Shown here piece after piece: positions 48,900-59,561 of a stretch of DNA of 64,000 bases. The notes beneath the pieces are model-generated. The model was not told the origin of the DNA. It did not search any database and saw nothing but the letters and a program-made list of their open reading frames with translations. The stretch covers positions 1,011,001-1,075,000 of the forward strand of contig JAUIRK010000106.1 in NCBI GenBank assembly GCA_030549495.1, written 5' to 3'. The number at the start of each line of letters is the position of its first letter. The first letter of the stretch is position 1. Source of the stretch: Nectonema munidae. Taxonomy: Eukaryota > Nematomorpha > Nectonematoida > Nectonematidae. The translations under genes were made by a program, and so were the position numbers.

Positions 48900-48935
48900 C
48901 TGAAGAAGACAGATTGAGTCTGTTGAAATATTTGC
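48900..48935 (+). other. Hammerhead-like or Penelope-type end motif
   Basis: CTGAAGA, a 5-bp stem (ACAGA / TCTGT) with a TTGAG loop, then TGAAA. This is the CTGANGA-stem-GAAA order of hammerhead ribozymes carried by some Penelope-like elements and retrozymes, but one extra A breaks the exact core and stems I and III are not evident. It may be the end of a retroelement. Confidence 0.25.
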
Positions 48936-49039
48936 TACAATACTACTCCTTTTAGTACCAAATAAAAGTTAAAAACTTTGATTTTTACATTATTCACTAT
49001 ATACAGAATGGAGTTTTCCTTATCCTACAGTCTAATAAA

Positions 49040-50470
49040 GATAAACACATGTTTGGGAAAATTAATTTTAGATTTGATGAAGTTTTTTCTTCTAATTTTA
49101 AAGTTTATAGTGGCAAAAGTAGACAAATTTGGGAAAGTATTTTAATGGGGTCTATAGAATCTCCATCGAAAAAAGGAAAACTTCCACATTACAACCAAGG
49201 AAATGTACAAAGTCTACAAGACGAAGCCGTTAACATAGGAAAACTGGGAAATTTAGCAAAACCTGAACACATTAACATCAACGTCAAGTTTGTTTCACTG
49301 AGTTTTCTAGTCAAAAGAGACGATAGATGAATGAGATTCGTAACAGGTTTCAATAAATTGAGTTCCTACACACAAATTTTAGCAACACGTTCGATATCCT
49401 ATGAAGAGATTTTGAAGAAGATATTGTCTTTTAGATTCATAATAAAATCAGACTTGACTAAAAGTTTCTTCCAAATTTCTCCTGCAAGATTTTCAATTCC
49501 TTATCAGACAACAGTCATTCATTTTAAAGTAATGGGAATGCCTGCTCTTCTGATTTTTTTCAGGAATTAATGAGTAGAGTATTTCGTGATTTTCTTCAGA
49601 AGGGTTTTATCTATGATTGCCGATTACTTGTTCGTCGGAGTAGAGATTGTAGATAAATGCTATAACAAATGATCAAAAGTATTATAAAGACTTTGTGAAA
49701 ACAAGTTGAATCTTTCGGCATCCAAATTTATCATTTGTCCAAAAATAAATGTAATATTAGAACGGGGGTAAATAAGCGATAGCAGACATAGTATTGATGA
49801 AATTTCTTAGAAAAACCTATAACATGCTCTTCTATGGGTTCTTTTCTTTGAACTTATAGGTCAATAGCACGGTGCTTACTAAGATATTCGTAAATACTTT
49901 CTTCTTTATAAACTGTATAAAATTATTGGAAAGTAGAGAACACGAGATTTGGAGGAATCGTTCAAAGATGCACAAAAATTGTTAAAATCATCTGAAATTT
50001 TGATAAGACCTCCACTCAGAGATCATCTTACTTTAAAAGTAGATGTTTCTCCAATAAAAAAAGGTTTGGGAGTTACTCTACTTGTGGGAGAGTTTTTCAG
50101 TTTCAAACTTTGGGATCATCAATTGAACTGTTACCCCTGCAAATTGCAAGCTTTATCTATCTCAACATTAAGCATTTTGTTCCATATATAAGAGAAACAA
50201 TACAAAAAACGAAAGTTCTAACTGACTCAAAAACCTCTATTGAAGCATATCAACGTACACAACAGGGGTATTTCTCTACTTCTGCAAGAGTTTCTTTTTT
50301 CTTACTAAGCTATGTGGAGATAATTTTGAAATTTGGAATATTAAACGTACAGACAAGTTGAGATATTTTCCTTACAAAATCCGCAGGCATGTCAATACCA
50401 AAATTGTCAAATCTGTAAGTTTGTTAATAACTCGTTGTCAACACTAAGAGTAGACGATATTATAATTAAA
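49040..50470 (+). mobile_element. Ty3/gypsy LTR retrotransposon pol fossil
   Basis: Reverse-transcriptase and RNase H regions are recognisable on the plus strand: RFVTGFNKLSSYTQILATRS and RFIIKSDLTKSFFQIS in the RT, then LTLKVDVSPIKKGLGVTLLV and KVLTDSKTSIEAYQR in RNase H. They match a gypsy lineage found in several invertebrates. The copy is broken in several places and I could not find LTRs, gag or a clear integrase. It is probably old. Treated as a fossil. Confidence 0.75.
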
Positions 50471-52017
50471 AATGCATTTTAAAAACAGATTAGCATGGAA
50501 AGCATCGCATAAAGATAGTTTTATTCTAAAAGAGTGTATACAAATTTTAAGAAATAAAGAAACCAACAAAAAAAGAAAAAGTCTTCCAAGTATACCTTAC
50601 GTTTATTAATTGTTAAAGTCGACAATCGCCGTATACTCGTTGAAAAATGTAAGCCAATGTCTAACGTTGCGAAAAAGCAACATTAAAATCTATTACACTT
50701 TTGTCTAACGTTGCGAAAACGCAACAAGCAATAAAATCAAAAAAATTTTAAAAGTATGATAGCAATGTGATTTTTTTTAAATAAAAAGATCCTAAAAGGC
50801 CTTGGTTTCTTACCTTTTTAAATTAAATTTGAAGTAGACATTTTAAAAGAATTTTTTTTCAGAAACATTGTTGATAAAATTTTGTTTTTTGTCTTTCTTC
50901 AAATTGAACTAACAATAGAAAAAGAAAAAATTAAAAAACTAATCCCAAAGTTCTTAGGTATCTTACATACTGTTTACCTCCAGTTCAATCATTCTGCAAA
51001 ATCACAAAAAAATTAGTATTTAGTCGTTATTTTTATGTTTAAACAGTGATCAGGCTAATGATAAAGTTCAAGATTCTTGCAACATCTGTATTTCAATTAA
51101 ATTTATTCCAAATAAATGGTTGAACAACCTTGTCTTAGAGCTTCAAAACAAGGAAAAATTATTTATGCCAAAGTTGTTTGACATAATGACCAGAAATTTT
51201 TTTATTCAAACTAATGTTTCATCTTTAACCATGATTTCATTAATAGGCAACGAATAAAATTGATGATCAAAGATTAGCAATTAATGAATATTCTTCTTTA
51301 TTAAGATGTAAAAATCGTAAGATCCAAGGAGATGCAAGCACTTATTTTTAGAGTTTCAAGTCAGACACGTATTTGAAGAAAAACGGCATAGACATTGGAT
51401 ACATTAAAAATAAGAATTCAAATTTAACTATAGATAAAGCTATTCAAGAATGGGAATTAAAGTATATTAATAATATTCCCCTAAAAACATATATCAAGCT
51501 CTAGACCACCATTGACACTCAGAAGTGAATCTTTTGGTAAAAAGGCAAAGATTATTTTTAAAAGAAGTTATATTCAGGCGCGTACAAATAACCAATTGAC
51601 ATGATGAAAGTTTGGAAAGGGACAAAATAGATTAGCCGATAAACATAGACTTTCAAGTACCTTCTTAAAAATTTCAAAAGTAAGTGAAGAGATGAATAAG
51701 AATTTTGGATATTTGGTATAAATAATAGACGAAGTAAATAAGCTTAAAGTAAGAAAAAAATATATTATTTGTGGATGATGATGATGATGGATGTTACGAT
51801 AATCAATAACAGTAAAGCACTTCAGTTAATTCTTACGGTACAAAAAGAGACCAGCAAAATAGAGAAAGAAGAATCCCTAAACCACCAAGATGGCTCAAAT
51901 TAAAGACTGCATTTGAAAAATAATAACATCAATGCATTGAAAACTTTTTTTTTTAATTTGTAATAAAAATTTTTTTTTCCAAACTAAACTTGTTTTAAGA
52001 TTTATAAATGTTAGATA
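50471..52017. other. AT-rich stretch right of the gypsy fossil
   Basis: May include decayed downstream parts of the gypsy element, but no domain is certain. It contains twin small hairpins GTTGCGAAAAAGCAAC and GTTGCGAAAACGCAAC at about 50664 and 50711 within a repeated context CTAACGTTGCGAAAA. Confidence 0.35.
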
Positions 52018-53908
52018 CCGTAAATTTCTGCGTATAATTCGACGTGGCGTATAAGTCGAGTTTATAAGTTTAGCCTAAAAATCTTGATTTTGAGATATAC
52101 CTCGCGTATAAGTCGACACTCATTTCTGGTTCAAATTGCTTGGTCGGAATATTCTAGTCGGCATCAAAGGTAAGACGCAGCTAAGAAAATAGTATTTAAT
52201 AATCAACTGCGTCATTTTTGCTGGCTCAATCTTGCTTCATGCTGACTTATTCGTTTTGCCCGCATGGCAAGCTTGCTTGACAAAAAAGGCTTTCACTAAA
52301 AGAAGGAGTGTCACGTTTTATGTACTTTATGGTATTCCTGTCTAGAATATTTATTGATTTATTGTCTAGAAATTTATTGAATTTTTTTCATCTGGGGTGT
52401 CTAACCTTGCTACGCGTAGTTATAAAATTTTAATTTATAAATTTTAAATCGTTAAACAAGCAAGATGTCTGGAAAAAAAGGATGAAATATAATGCAGCGT
52501 TTAAGATAAAAGTTGTTCAACCAGCCAAAGACAATAGCAACACCGCAACAGCCCCCGACTATTGCATAATTGAAAAATTGGTCAGAGATTGGAGGAGGGC
52601 AGAAAATAGTATTAAAGATTTGCCTTTAACGAAATGTGCAAATAGTGGTCAAAATCCAGAAAAATGGCCAAGATTAGAGGAGGAAATAGCGATATAGGTG
52701 TCTTCTGAAAGTCAATGTAGCAGAATCGTAACAAGAGCTAAGAATAAAGAAGACAGCATGGATTTCAAGGCAACTGTCAGTTAGTGTTCCCGTTTTGTGC
52801 ATCTGGTCATTCGTCAAAAGACAAAATTGCTCAAGAGCTGCCAAAAGATTTGGACAACAAGATCACGCAATTCCAGACCTTTGTCATCAATAAAAGAAAA
52901 TGAAATAAATACGATATGGCTCATATTGGAAATATGGACGAAACGCCAATGTTTTTTGATGTTGTCAGCAACACTATAATTAACAAAAAAGGAAAAAAGA
53001 CAGTTCTGATGAAGACCACAGAGCACGAAAAACAACACTTCACCATCGTATTGGATGCTTTGCTGATGCAACAAAACTGCCACCTATCATAATATTTAAA
53101 AGAAAAACGATGCTAAAAAACAAGTTTCTGCCAGGAGTCGTTATTCATGTACAAGAAAAGGGATGGATGGACGATAGCGGGTGTATCAAATGGATTAACG
53201 TAGTGCGGGCCCGTTGGCCAGGCGCTATGCTTAAACCCAACTAGTGTGCGACATGTTTAACTCACATTTAACGGATACTACAAAAAAGCATTAGAATCGA
53301 AAAAACTGATATGGGGGTGATTCTAGGTGAATTAACACCTGTACTGTACCCTTTTGATGTATCGTTAAATAAACCATATTAAGAGAACACCAAGTGGAAT
53401 GAGTGGATGGTTTCGGGTCAAAAAACCTACACTGCTGCCGGAAATATGCGGGCTACATCTTTGCTTACAGTATGTCATTGGGTAAAAGATTCCTGGGATT
53501 CTATTTATCCAAAAATCATTGTCAAGTCAATCAAATATTGCTCAAATACTAATGCGATGGACGGTAGGGAGGATGATATGTTATGGGAAGAGAATGGCGA
53601 TATTCCTTTATCATCAGTGGAGTATGACATTATTCCAAAAGAGGATTCGTACGATGACCATTTGAATGGTGAGGAATTGGACTTTGTCTTTGATTAATCT
53701 CATGTTGAGTAGGAATACTATTATTTTACTATTTTATAAACAAATGCCTATATGTCATGTCATATTATTTTGTTTTGCAATAGTTTTATCCAATCTTAAT
53801 TTACTAGAATTCATGTCATAAAAAACATAACTGCCGTATAAGTCGAAGGTGAATTTTTGGACTTAAAATCTGGTGTGAAATTTTCGACTTATACGCCGGA
53901 ATTTATGG
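52018..53908 (+). mobile_element. POGK-like pogo DNA transposon, both ends, broken transposase (1891 bp)
   Basis: The left end is CCGTAAATTTCTGCGTATAA and the right end, on the other strand, CCATAAATTCCGGCGTATAA; each is flanked by TA (52016-52017 and 53909-53910). Near both ends the motif GCGTATAAGTCGA recurs. The transposase begins near 52465 and reads KYNAAFKIKVV, VRDWRRAENSIKDLP (helix-turn-helix), then MDETPMFFDV-like sequence with the first Asp, KGKKTVLMKTTEHEKQHFTI, PPIIIFKRKTM-like, GWMDDSGCIKWINVV-like and, at 53407-53697, LLTVCHWVKDSWDSIYPKII and REDDMLWEENGD. Several stops and frameshifts. Close to the transposase domain of vertebrate POGK. Confidence 0.92.
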
Positions 53909-53910
53909 TA

Positions 53911-54690
53911 AATTTAAATGGAAAATTTTATCAATGCTATTAAATATTATTAACAATTAATCATGAAATTACTGTATAAAAATTAATATATTTTATGAAT
54001 TTAATTTACTTGTTAAGAACTTTATGTCATATTTTACCCTATCAAATGAATGTCAGTAGTATGATTCGCAAGATTCCCAACTCTTAACTTATAACTTTTA
54101 GATTAAATAAATTGTCACATTCCTTGTAATGAGCAGTTGTCTGTAAATCAGCTTAGGAAATCTTCAGAGAACCTACAAACTAAAAATTGTCAATTATAAT
54201 AATTTTTAAGTGAATATAAAATAAAGGCAAATATGGTAATAAAACTTGGAAAAAATTTTGATAACGAAAACCAACATGAAAGAAAATATCTTTTAAAAAT
54301 ATTCCCTAATTTAAAAAATGCACTATGTTATTTCTAAGAAGAAAGATAAAATAACAAAAAAATGTTCTAATTAATTTGATTAAGGTAAACAGGTTTATTG
54401 TAAGTTTATTATTTTACTGCATGAGCACATTATAAATATATAAATATCAAACTAAAAAGTATTTCAAAAAAGAAAATAATATTTTTGTATGCTCTTTTTA
54501 GATTAAATTATTAAAATGTCAATTTAACCGATTCAAAATTACCGCTTTTATATCTTATTTTTTTTTATTTGATAAATAAAGTTCGATTTTTCTTCTTGCA
54601 TAAATATCAAATATTTTTATTTAAGGTAAGAATTTTCGTTATTCTTGGAATTTAAACTTTTATATTTTAACACCTGTAGTGTTGAGGAAG
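53911..54690. other. AT-rich spacer
   Basis: Nothing recognised between the pogo element and the Penelope-like remnant. Confidence 0.5.
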
Positions 54691-54699
54691 TTTGCAGGA

Positions 54700-55800
54700 T
54701 ATTATATATTTTTGTATTTTGCGTCATGGATTGGTGAGAGTGGATAGAAAGTTTTGTTGGTAGTTTAACAAAGCATATGGGGTCTAAATTCGATTTTTTG
54801 TGTGATATTTTCCATTAGAAAGGAGCTCTTTCGGATAATTCTTTTCTTTATATATTTTGGTGTCAGTTTCAATATCAGTGTCAAGAAGATCGGTATTATT
54901 GATAAAGGAAATGTCATTAGTTCTAAATAGCTTGAATGTTTGACTTGGAGGGGTTTAGAGAATAAGGTAGTTTTCATGGATCGATAATGTGATATCTAGG
55001 AAATTCAGAGAGTGTGTACTTTTAATGTTTAAATATATTTACATTTTGCAGATGTTTGTCGATCTTAATGTTACATTCATTGGGTTTAGAATGCAAAGGT
55101 CGCCCCTTTGCCAGAGCTACGAATAGTGATATCAGAGTATTTTTTAAGGATCTTTAGCTCTTTATATTGTGATTTAGTTAAGTTTAGTGGTTGTTGAAAA
55201 TAAAATCTAATTCATCAAATTTGGAGGTTATATTTGGAGAAGGAAGATTGAATTTTCTAACTTGATGGAAGGGGTTTGAATGTTTATTTGGATTCATTAC
55301 TGTAGAATTATGATTGGGTAATTGAGAGAAGTTATTTTCAATAAGAAGTTTTGCTTGTGAGATAACTGCAAGGCAGTTTAACTTTGTGTGAGAGAAGTTT
55401 ATAGTAAATACTTAATTTGGGCCTAGATTTATCACTGTCTGGTTTAAGAGGGTGTGTGGATAAATTAGTCTGTCTGGAGAAGGGGATATTGGAGTTAAGT
55501 TTATGATGATCAGAAGTGGAGATATTAAGATTAATTATTAACTGAGACAGTTTTTGTGATTTTTAGTTCGCAATGATTGCGCATATCTTTTGGGGAAAAG
55601 ATTAAATTGACGTTTAGTTGAAAAGTTGGTGTATTGAAGTATGATTTTGGCAAGATATGTGTATTTTTGAGTCTTCTAAGACGGCCATCGGTACATCTAA
55701 GTGTTTGGTTAAGGATCATAAGGTGTATGGATGCTAGTAGTTTTGTAGAAGTTGTATGTGTCAGGAAGGATGGGTGGTTAAGAGAAATACGATGAGCTTA
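54700..55800 (-). mobile_element. Penelope-like retroelement remnant
   Basis: Minus-strand pieces read, from right to left, TDGRLRRLKNTHILPKSYFN (about 55700-55620), ELKILKKYSDITIRSSGKGA (about 55170-55110, like the family's IRPADKGG motif), and SLNFLDITLSIHENYLIL (about 55010-54950, like the FLDV block). These resemble Penelope-like reverse transcriptases in order, though the central RT motifs are not clear. Decayed. A distant non-LTR element is the alternative. Confidence 0.4.
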
Positions 55801-56538
55801 AGACGCTTACATGATTTGAAAAATAAAATGTGGGGTTTGTGCTTTTCAATTTTTATGACTAGTTTCATATAAGGATAAAGTACCGAGTCTTGGTGAGAAA
55901 ATTCTGCTGGTGTTTATGAATAATAGTAACGCCAAGGTTGGTGGACATGAAGTAAGGATTATAAATAAAAAAAGTCTTTAATGAAACACAACTTAAGAGT
56001 ACTCAAATTTCCGACCTTACGGTCTTTAAATTTGGTTTTTCTCTTTCAAATTTTATAAATTTCCAAATTCAAATGATGTAATATTGCTTTAGAAACATCA
56101 GTTATAAATTGCTGACCCTCTAGTTAGTTTTGAATCTACAACTAAAGTTAAAAGTGTGATCACATGTACCATATTTGAAGGTAGTTTCGTCTATTTTCTT
56201 CAGGCTAATTCACTAAAATATTGTTTTATGCTTAGTGTCTTTCCTACAATGTCTTCAAAACCATTTGCAAATTATTGTCTATAACCTTTTTATCTAATCC
56301 AAAACAATAGCATTCAAAAATAAATTTATCCTAAATTATTTTTTCAAAAGTATTTGGTGTCTACGAATTTATATTTTAAATCTAACAATTATGAATATAG
56401 CTATTTTTATAATTATTTATATAATTAAAAGGATGCTTGTTGTTTTTTTAACAATGTATCTTATTATTTTATTTCATTTTATTTGTTTAACTAATTTCTG
56501 AAATATATCGTTGCTTGCCAAAACAAAACTAATTAATT
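55801..56538. other. AT-rich spacer
   Basis: No gene or repeat with recognisable ends. Confidence 0.45.
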
Positions 56539-56895
56539 ATTAGGTACTTATGGGTTATCTCCCCCCCCCTCCTCCACCCTAAAAAATTAAAAAAAAAATT
56601 TTTTTCCAACTTAATAATTTTAAAATACTAATTAATAAAATATATATTGTATGTATAAAAACATTGTATATTGTATATATTATATATATATATATTCTAT
56701 ATATTCAATATTATATATAAATATATAGTGTATGTATTAAATATGTATTGTATGTAATAAATATGTATTGGACTCCTGTTTAAACAAGTAATTTATTATT
56801 TTTACTCATCATTTAAATTCAAATAAAAGATTTTAAAAAATATTTTTAGAGTGGTGGGGGGGGGGGGGGGGGGAGATAACCCATAAGTACCAAAT
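56539..56895. mobile_element. MITE with poly-C/poly-G termini (about 357 bp)
   Basis: The left end ATTAGGTACTTATGGGTTAT followed by CTC and a run of nine or more C pairs with the right end, which is a run of 18 G (56856-56873) followed by AGATAACCCATAAGTACCAA. The 25-bp arm is nearly perfect. The interior is (TA)-rich. No clear target duplication. Class unknown. Confidence 0.75.
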
Positions 56896-57115
56896 ATTGC
56901 TAATAACAGCTGGAAAATTTGCATTTTTATGATTCATATTTTTAAATTAATATCAATAGGTTAAGCATTGGAATTATAAAATTTATTGGAATTATTATTT
57001 TATGGGAGATAACCCATAAGTACCAAATATTGCTAATAACAGCTGGAAAATTTGCATTTTTATGATTCATATTTTTAAATTAATATCAATAGGTTAAGCA
57101 TTGGAATTATAAAAT
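56871..57115. repeat. Perfect 112-bp direct duplication with 21-bp spacer
   Basis: 56871-56982 and 57004-57115 appear identical, starting GGGAGATAACCCATAAGTAC and ending GGAATTATAAAAT. The repeat includes the right inverted-repeat arm of the neighbouring MITE plus flanking DNA. The identity suggests a recent event or an assembly artefact. Confidence 0.9.
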
Positions 57116-57118
57116 TAA

Positions 57119-57345
57119 GCAGCCTTTTGAGCTTCAGTGGTTGTTAGGTTGTACCACTCAGCTTAAGTGTTGAAGGTCAGGGTTCGATCCCCAAGGCTCC
57201 CGACTTAAAAACTAAAATCACAAATAACTGTGAACCATCTTCAAGCATACGAACATATAGCCTACGTCTGAAAGTGCTTTGATAACCAACCACCAGCCTC
57301 TTATAAGTTGATCGCCATCTGTTGAAAACATAGGATTTGTACATA
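57119..57345 (+). repeat. tRNA-derived SINE, copy A
   Basis: Box A-like TGGTTGTTAGG (about 57130) and a perfect-looking box B GGTTCGATCCC (about 57181-57191) head a 200-bp body shared with 48472-48660. CATATAGCCTACG and GTGCTTTGATAACCAACCA occur in the body. It would be transcribed by RNA polymerase III if active. It sits directly after the 112-bp duplication. Confidence 0.8.
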
Positions 57346-58185
57346 GCTAATAGTTGAAGCTAAATACTAAATTGACTACAAGATTTATTCTTACTTTTGA
57401 AAGTGCTTATTTTGTTTTTCTCCTTCAATGTAAGTTTTTCATCAGCTTCAGATTAAAAGGTATAATGAAATGTTAGCCTTAACTGTTGAGCATTCCAAAT
57501 AAGAAACATTTTTGACTTTTTTTAATTATAGAAAAGTGAATATTAATCTTAGAAATTTTTGATTTCAAAATGTTATATTAAAAAATATTTCTTTACACAA
57601 TTGTGTTTTAGTTATATATTTTTAAATAATTATATATAGGTAGAGCATTAGAATTAAAAAAATTTGAAATATGTTGCCTTTATTATTGTCAACTGCTTAG
57701 TATCAGCACTATAGATTCCGGGGTAAATCTGAGAAAATATCACCCCGGGCAAAATAATATCACGGGGTATATGTAATTTATGAGTTCTTTTTATAAGTAT
57801 ATAAAGTTATTTAAAGCTTTATTTTTGTTATAAAATCCAACATAACAAGTATGTTGTATATTTATAACATAATGATGCTGATGTTAATAATATTCATCTT
57901 TAACATTTTTAAATGTAAGCCAAATTCTTAAACAGATGTTTTATAGTGATGATATAAAAATATCAAATAGTGCATTTTCTTTTGTGAGATGAATACCCTG
58001 GGATAAATATATTTTTTCGGGGACCCCGTTCCGTCAGGATAAACAAGCAATCAGGTTGGACTCCCTAATTGAAACAGGCCTTGTATACCGCTGTTTTTGA
58101 GATTTGTATCTATATTTTCGTATGACAGTAAATTACACTTTAACAAATATGAACTCACCAAACTTTTAACAGTATCACTTATTTT
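57346..58185. other. AT-rich stretch, possible eroded MITE
   Basis: Around 57719-58030 the ends (CCGGGGTAAATCTGAG and, on the other strand, CGGGGTCCCCGAAAAA) hint at a MITE with ATCACCCCGGG repeats, but no target duplication is seen. No gene recognised. Confidence 0.3.
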
Positions 58186-58269
58186 ACCTTCTATCCATGA
58201 CGCAGTCAGAAGAAAAATTCGAAAAATTATGATAAAAAAATACCTCTTTATTAATTCTTTAGCAGCCAA
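58186..58269 (-). CDS. Candidate first coding exon, unrecognised membrane protein
   Basis: Minus-strand ATG at 58269 opens MAAKELIKRYFFIIIFRIFL then LTASWIE, a short basic start with one hydrophobic segment, as in many multi-pass ER proteins. It runs into a good donor (AAG-GTAAAATAAG). If real, the gene continues to the left, where I found no further exon. It would be head-to-head with the transferase gene at 59545. It could be chance. Confidence 0.2.
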
Positions 58270-58517
58270 TGACCCATAAATAGAACGTAGAAAAACTTAA
58301 TTTTTGATGAAATTCAAAAAGAATCGCCCAAAATCGTCTTCTAGTCGACTCATCGGTTGATTGCATCACGAAAACACAAATAAACCACACAAACAACGTC
58401 TTTACCGAATTCTCAAAACTCGTATTTTATCTCGGGCAATTGATGCCAAATTAAAAACGTCATTTACCTGATTACATGCTTTAACAATAAACCGAAGATT
58501 TATAACATGCTAAGAAC

Positions 58518-58873
58518 GAATTCGACTCAAAACGCCCGAAAACCAAAATGCCCGAAACAAGAACGTCTGAAACTTTAATCTACAAAAAATATTTAAAAAT
58601 TTAAGATCTTTTCTTGTATCTACGCTTTTTTCCAATTATATTATCTTATATATTTTTCTAAGAATATGTTAAATTTAACACTTTCTTGTTTCACATGCAT
58701 AAAAAACAGATACAAGATTCCTAATTTATCGATCTCTTATCGAATCGAATCGAACTACTCTTGAAATTTTGAACCAAAATCAGAAATTATTTATATTCTT
58801 GTTTTCCTGTTTAAATTAGTCACATCTTTTCTGGTTTCAAACTTTTTGATTTCGGGCGTTTTGACCCGGCACC
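58518..58873. mobile_element. MITE with GCCCGAAA-type ends (356 bp), 8-bp target duplication
   Basis: The left end is GAATTCGACTCAAAACGCCC and the right end on the other strand GGTGCCGGGTCAAAACGCCC. Both are flanked by CTAAGAAC (58510-58517 and 58874-58881), a perfect 8-bp duplication. The inner motif ACGCCCGAAA repeats inside. Non-coding. Architecture is shared with 61596-61977 and 62807-63370. Confidence 0.85.
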
Positions 58874-58881
58874 CTAAGAAC

Positions 58882-59528
58882 AAAAGAGCCCTCGAGGGTT
58901 TGGGTTATGATTTCCAATTAAAACACTGTTTTCCAACCCACAAAAGTCAGCAATAAAAACTCCTGATCATAAACCTAACATAACCTTCAACGAATATAAT
59001 ATACAAAGAAGAACATTACATCAAAACTCGTTCCCTTTCTCTCAGTTTAACTCGTCTTCACACTCACATCTCCATACAATTTATAGATTGAAGTTTTCAA
59101 CTCAAGCATGTCAAAAAATGTATATGTAAATGTGAGTATGCACTATTCCGCTAACACTACTAAACCTAACCTCAACCTTAACACTAATAAGTAACAGAAC
59201 TCATTTATAAAAATGTTCGCTGACAAAAGAAGAACTTTTGCTTCGAATCTATATAAAAAAAATAGGACTATGATGAATAAAGTTCCTCTTTTTGTACGTA
59301 CCCATTAGCAAAGATGGGTATCACATTTTCTGTTGTATGCATATTAGTAGTTATTCAATATGTCATCATTTACGAAAGTTATAAACGACTTAAAAACAAT
59401 TTCACAAGGTATCAATATAAACATGTGAATCGCGACTAAGTGAGCTTTTAGTTTCGGTAGAATTTGGACTATCCATTTCAATAGTTCCGTAGCTATTATA
59501 CTTTGCAATGCATGTGTTCTTTATAGCG
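58882..59528. other. Upstream region of the phosphopantetheinyl transferase gene
   Basis: Probable promoter and 5' UTR. No clear core promoter element is visible. No recognised repeat. Confidence 0.4.
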
Positions 59529-59561
59529 ATGACGAGTGTTTGCAATGCTTTGGTTCTTTAA
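59529..59561 (+). promoter_or_regulatory. Upstream ORF overlapping the transferase start
   Basis: ATG at 59529 opens ten codons (MTSVCNALVL) and a TAA at 59559-59561, in a different frame and overlapping the ATG at 59545. If the mRNA includes it, scanning ribosomes would meet it first, which could lower translation of the main frame. Confidence 0.4.

Noticed and set aside
59536-59544. Transferase start at GTG 59536
   Set aside because: GTG is not a usual start in animals and the in-frame ATG at 59545 preserves the family N-terminus.
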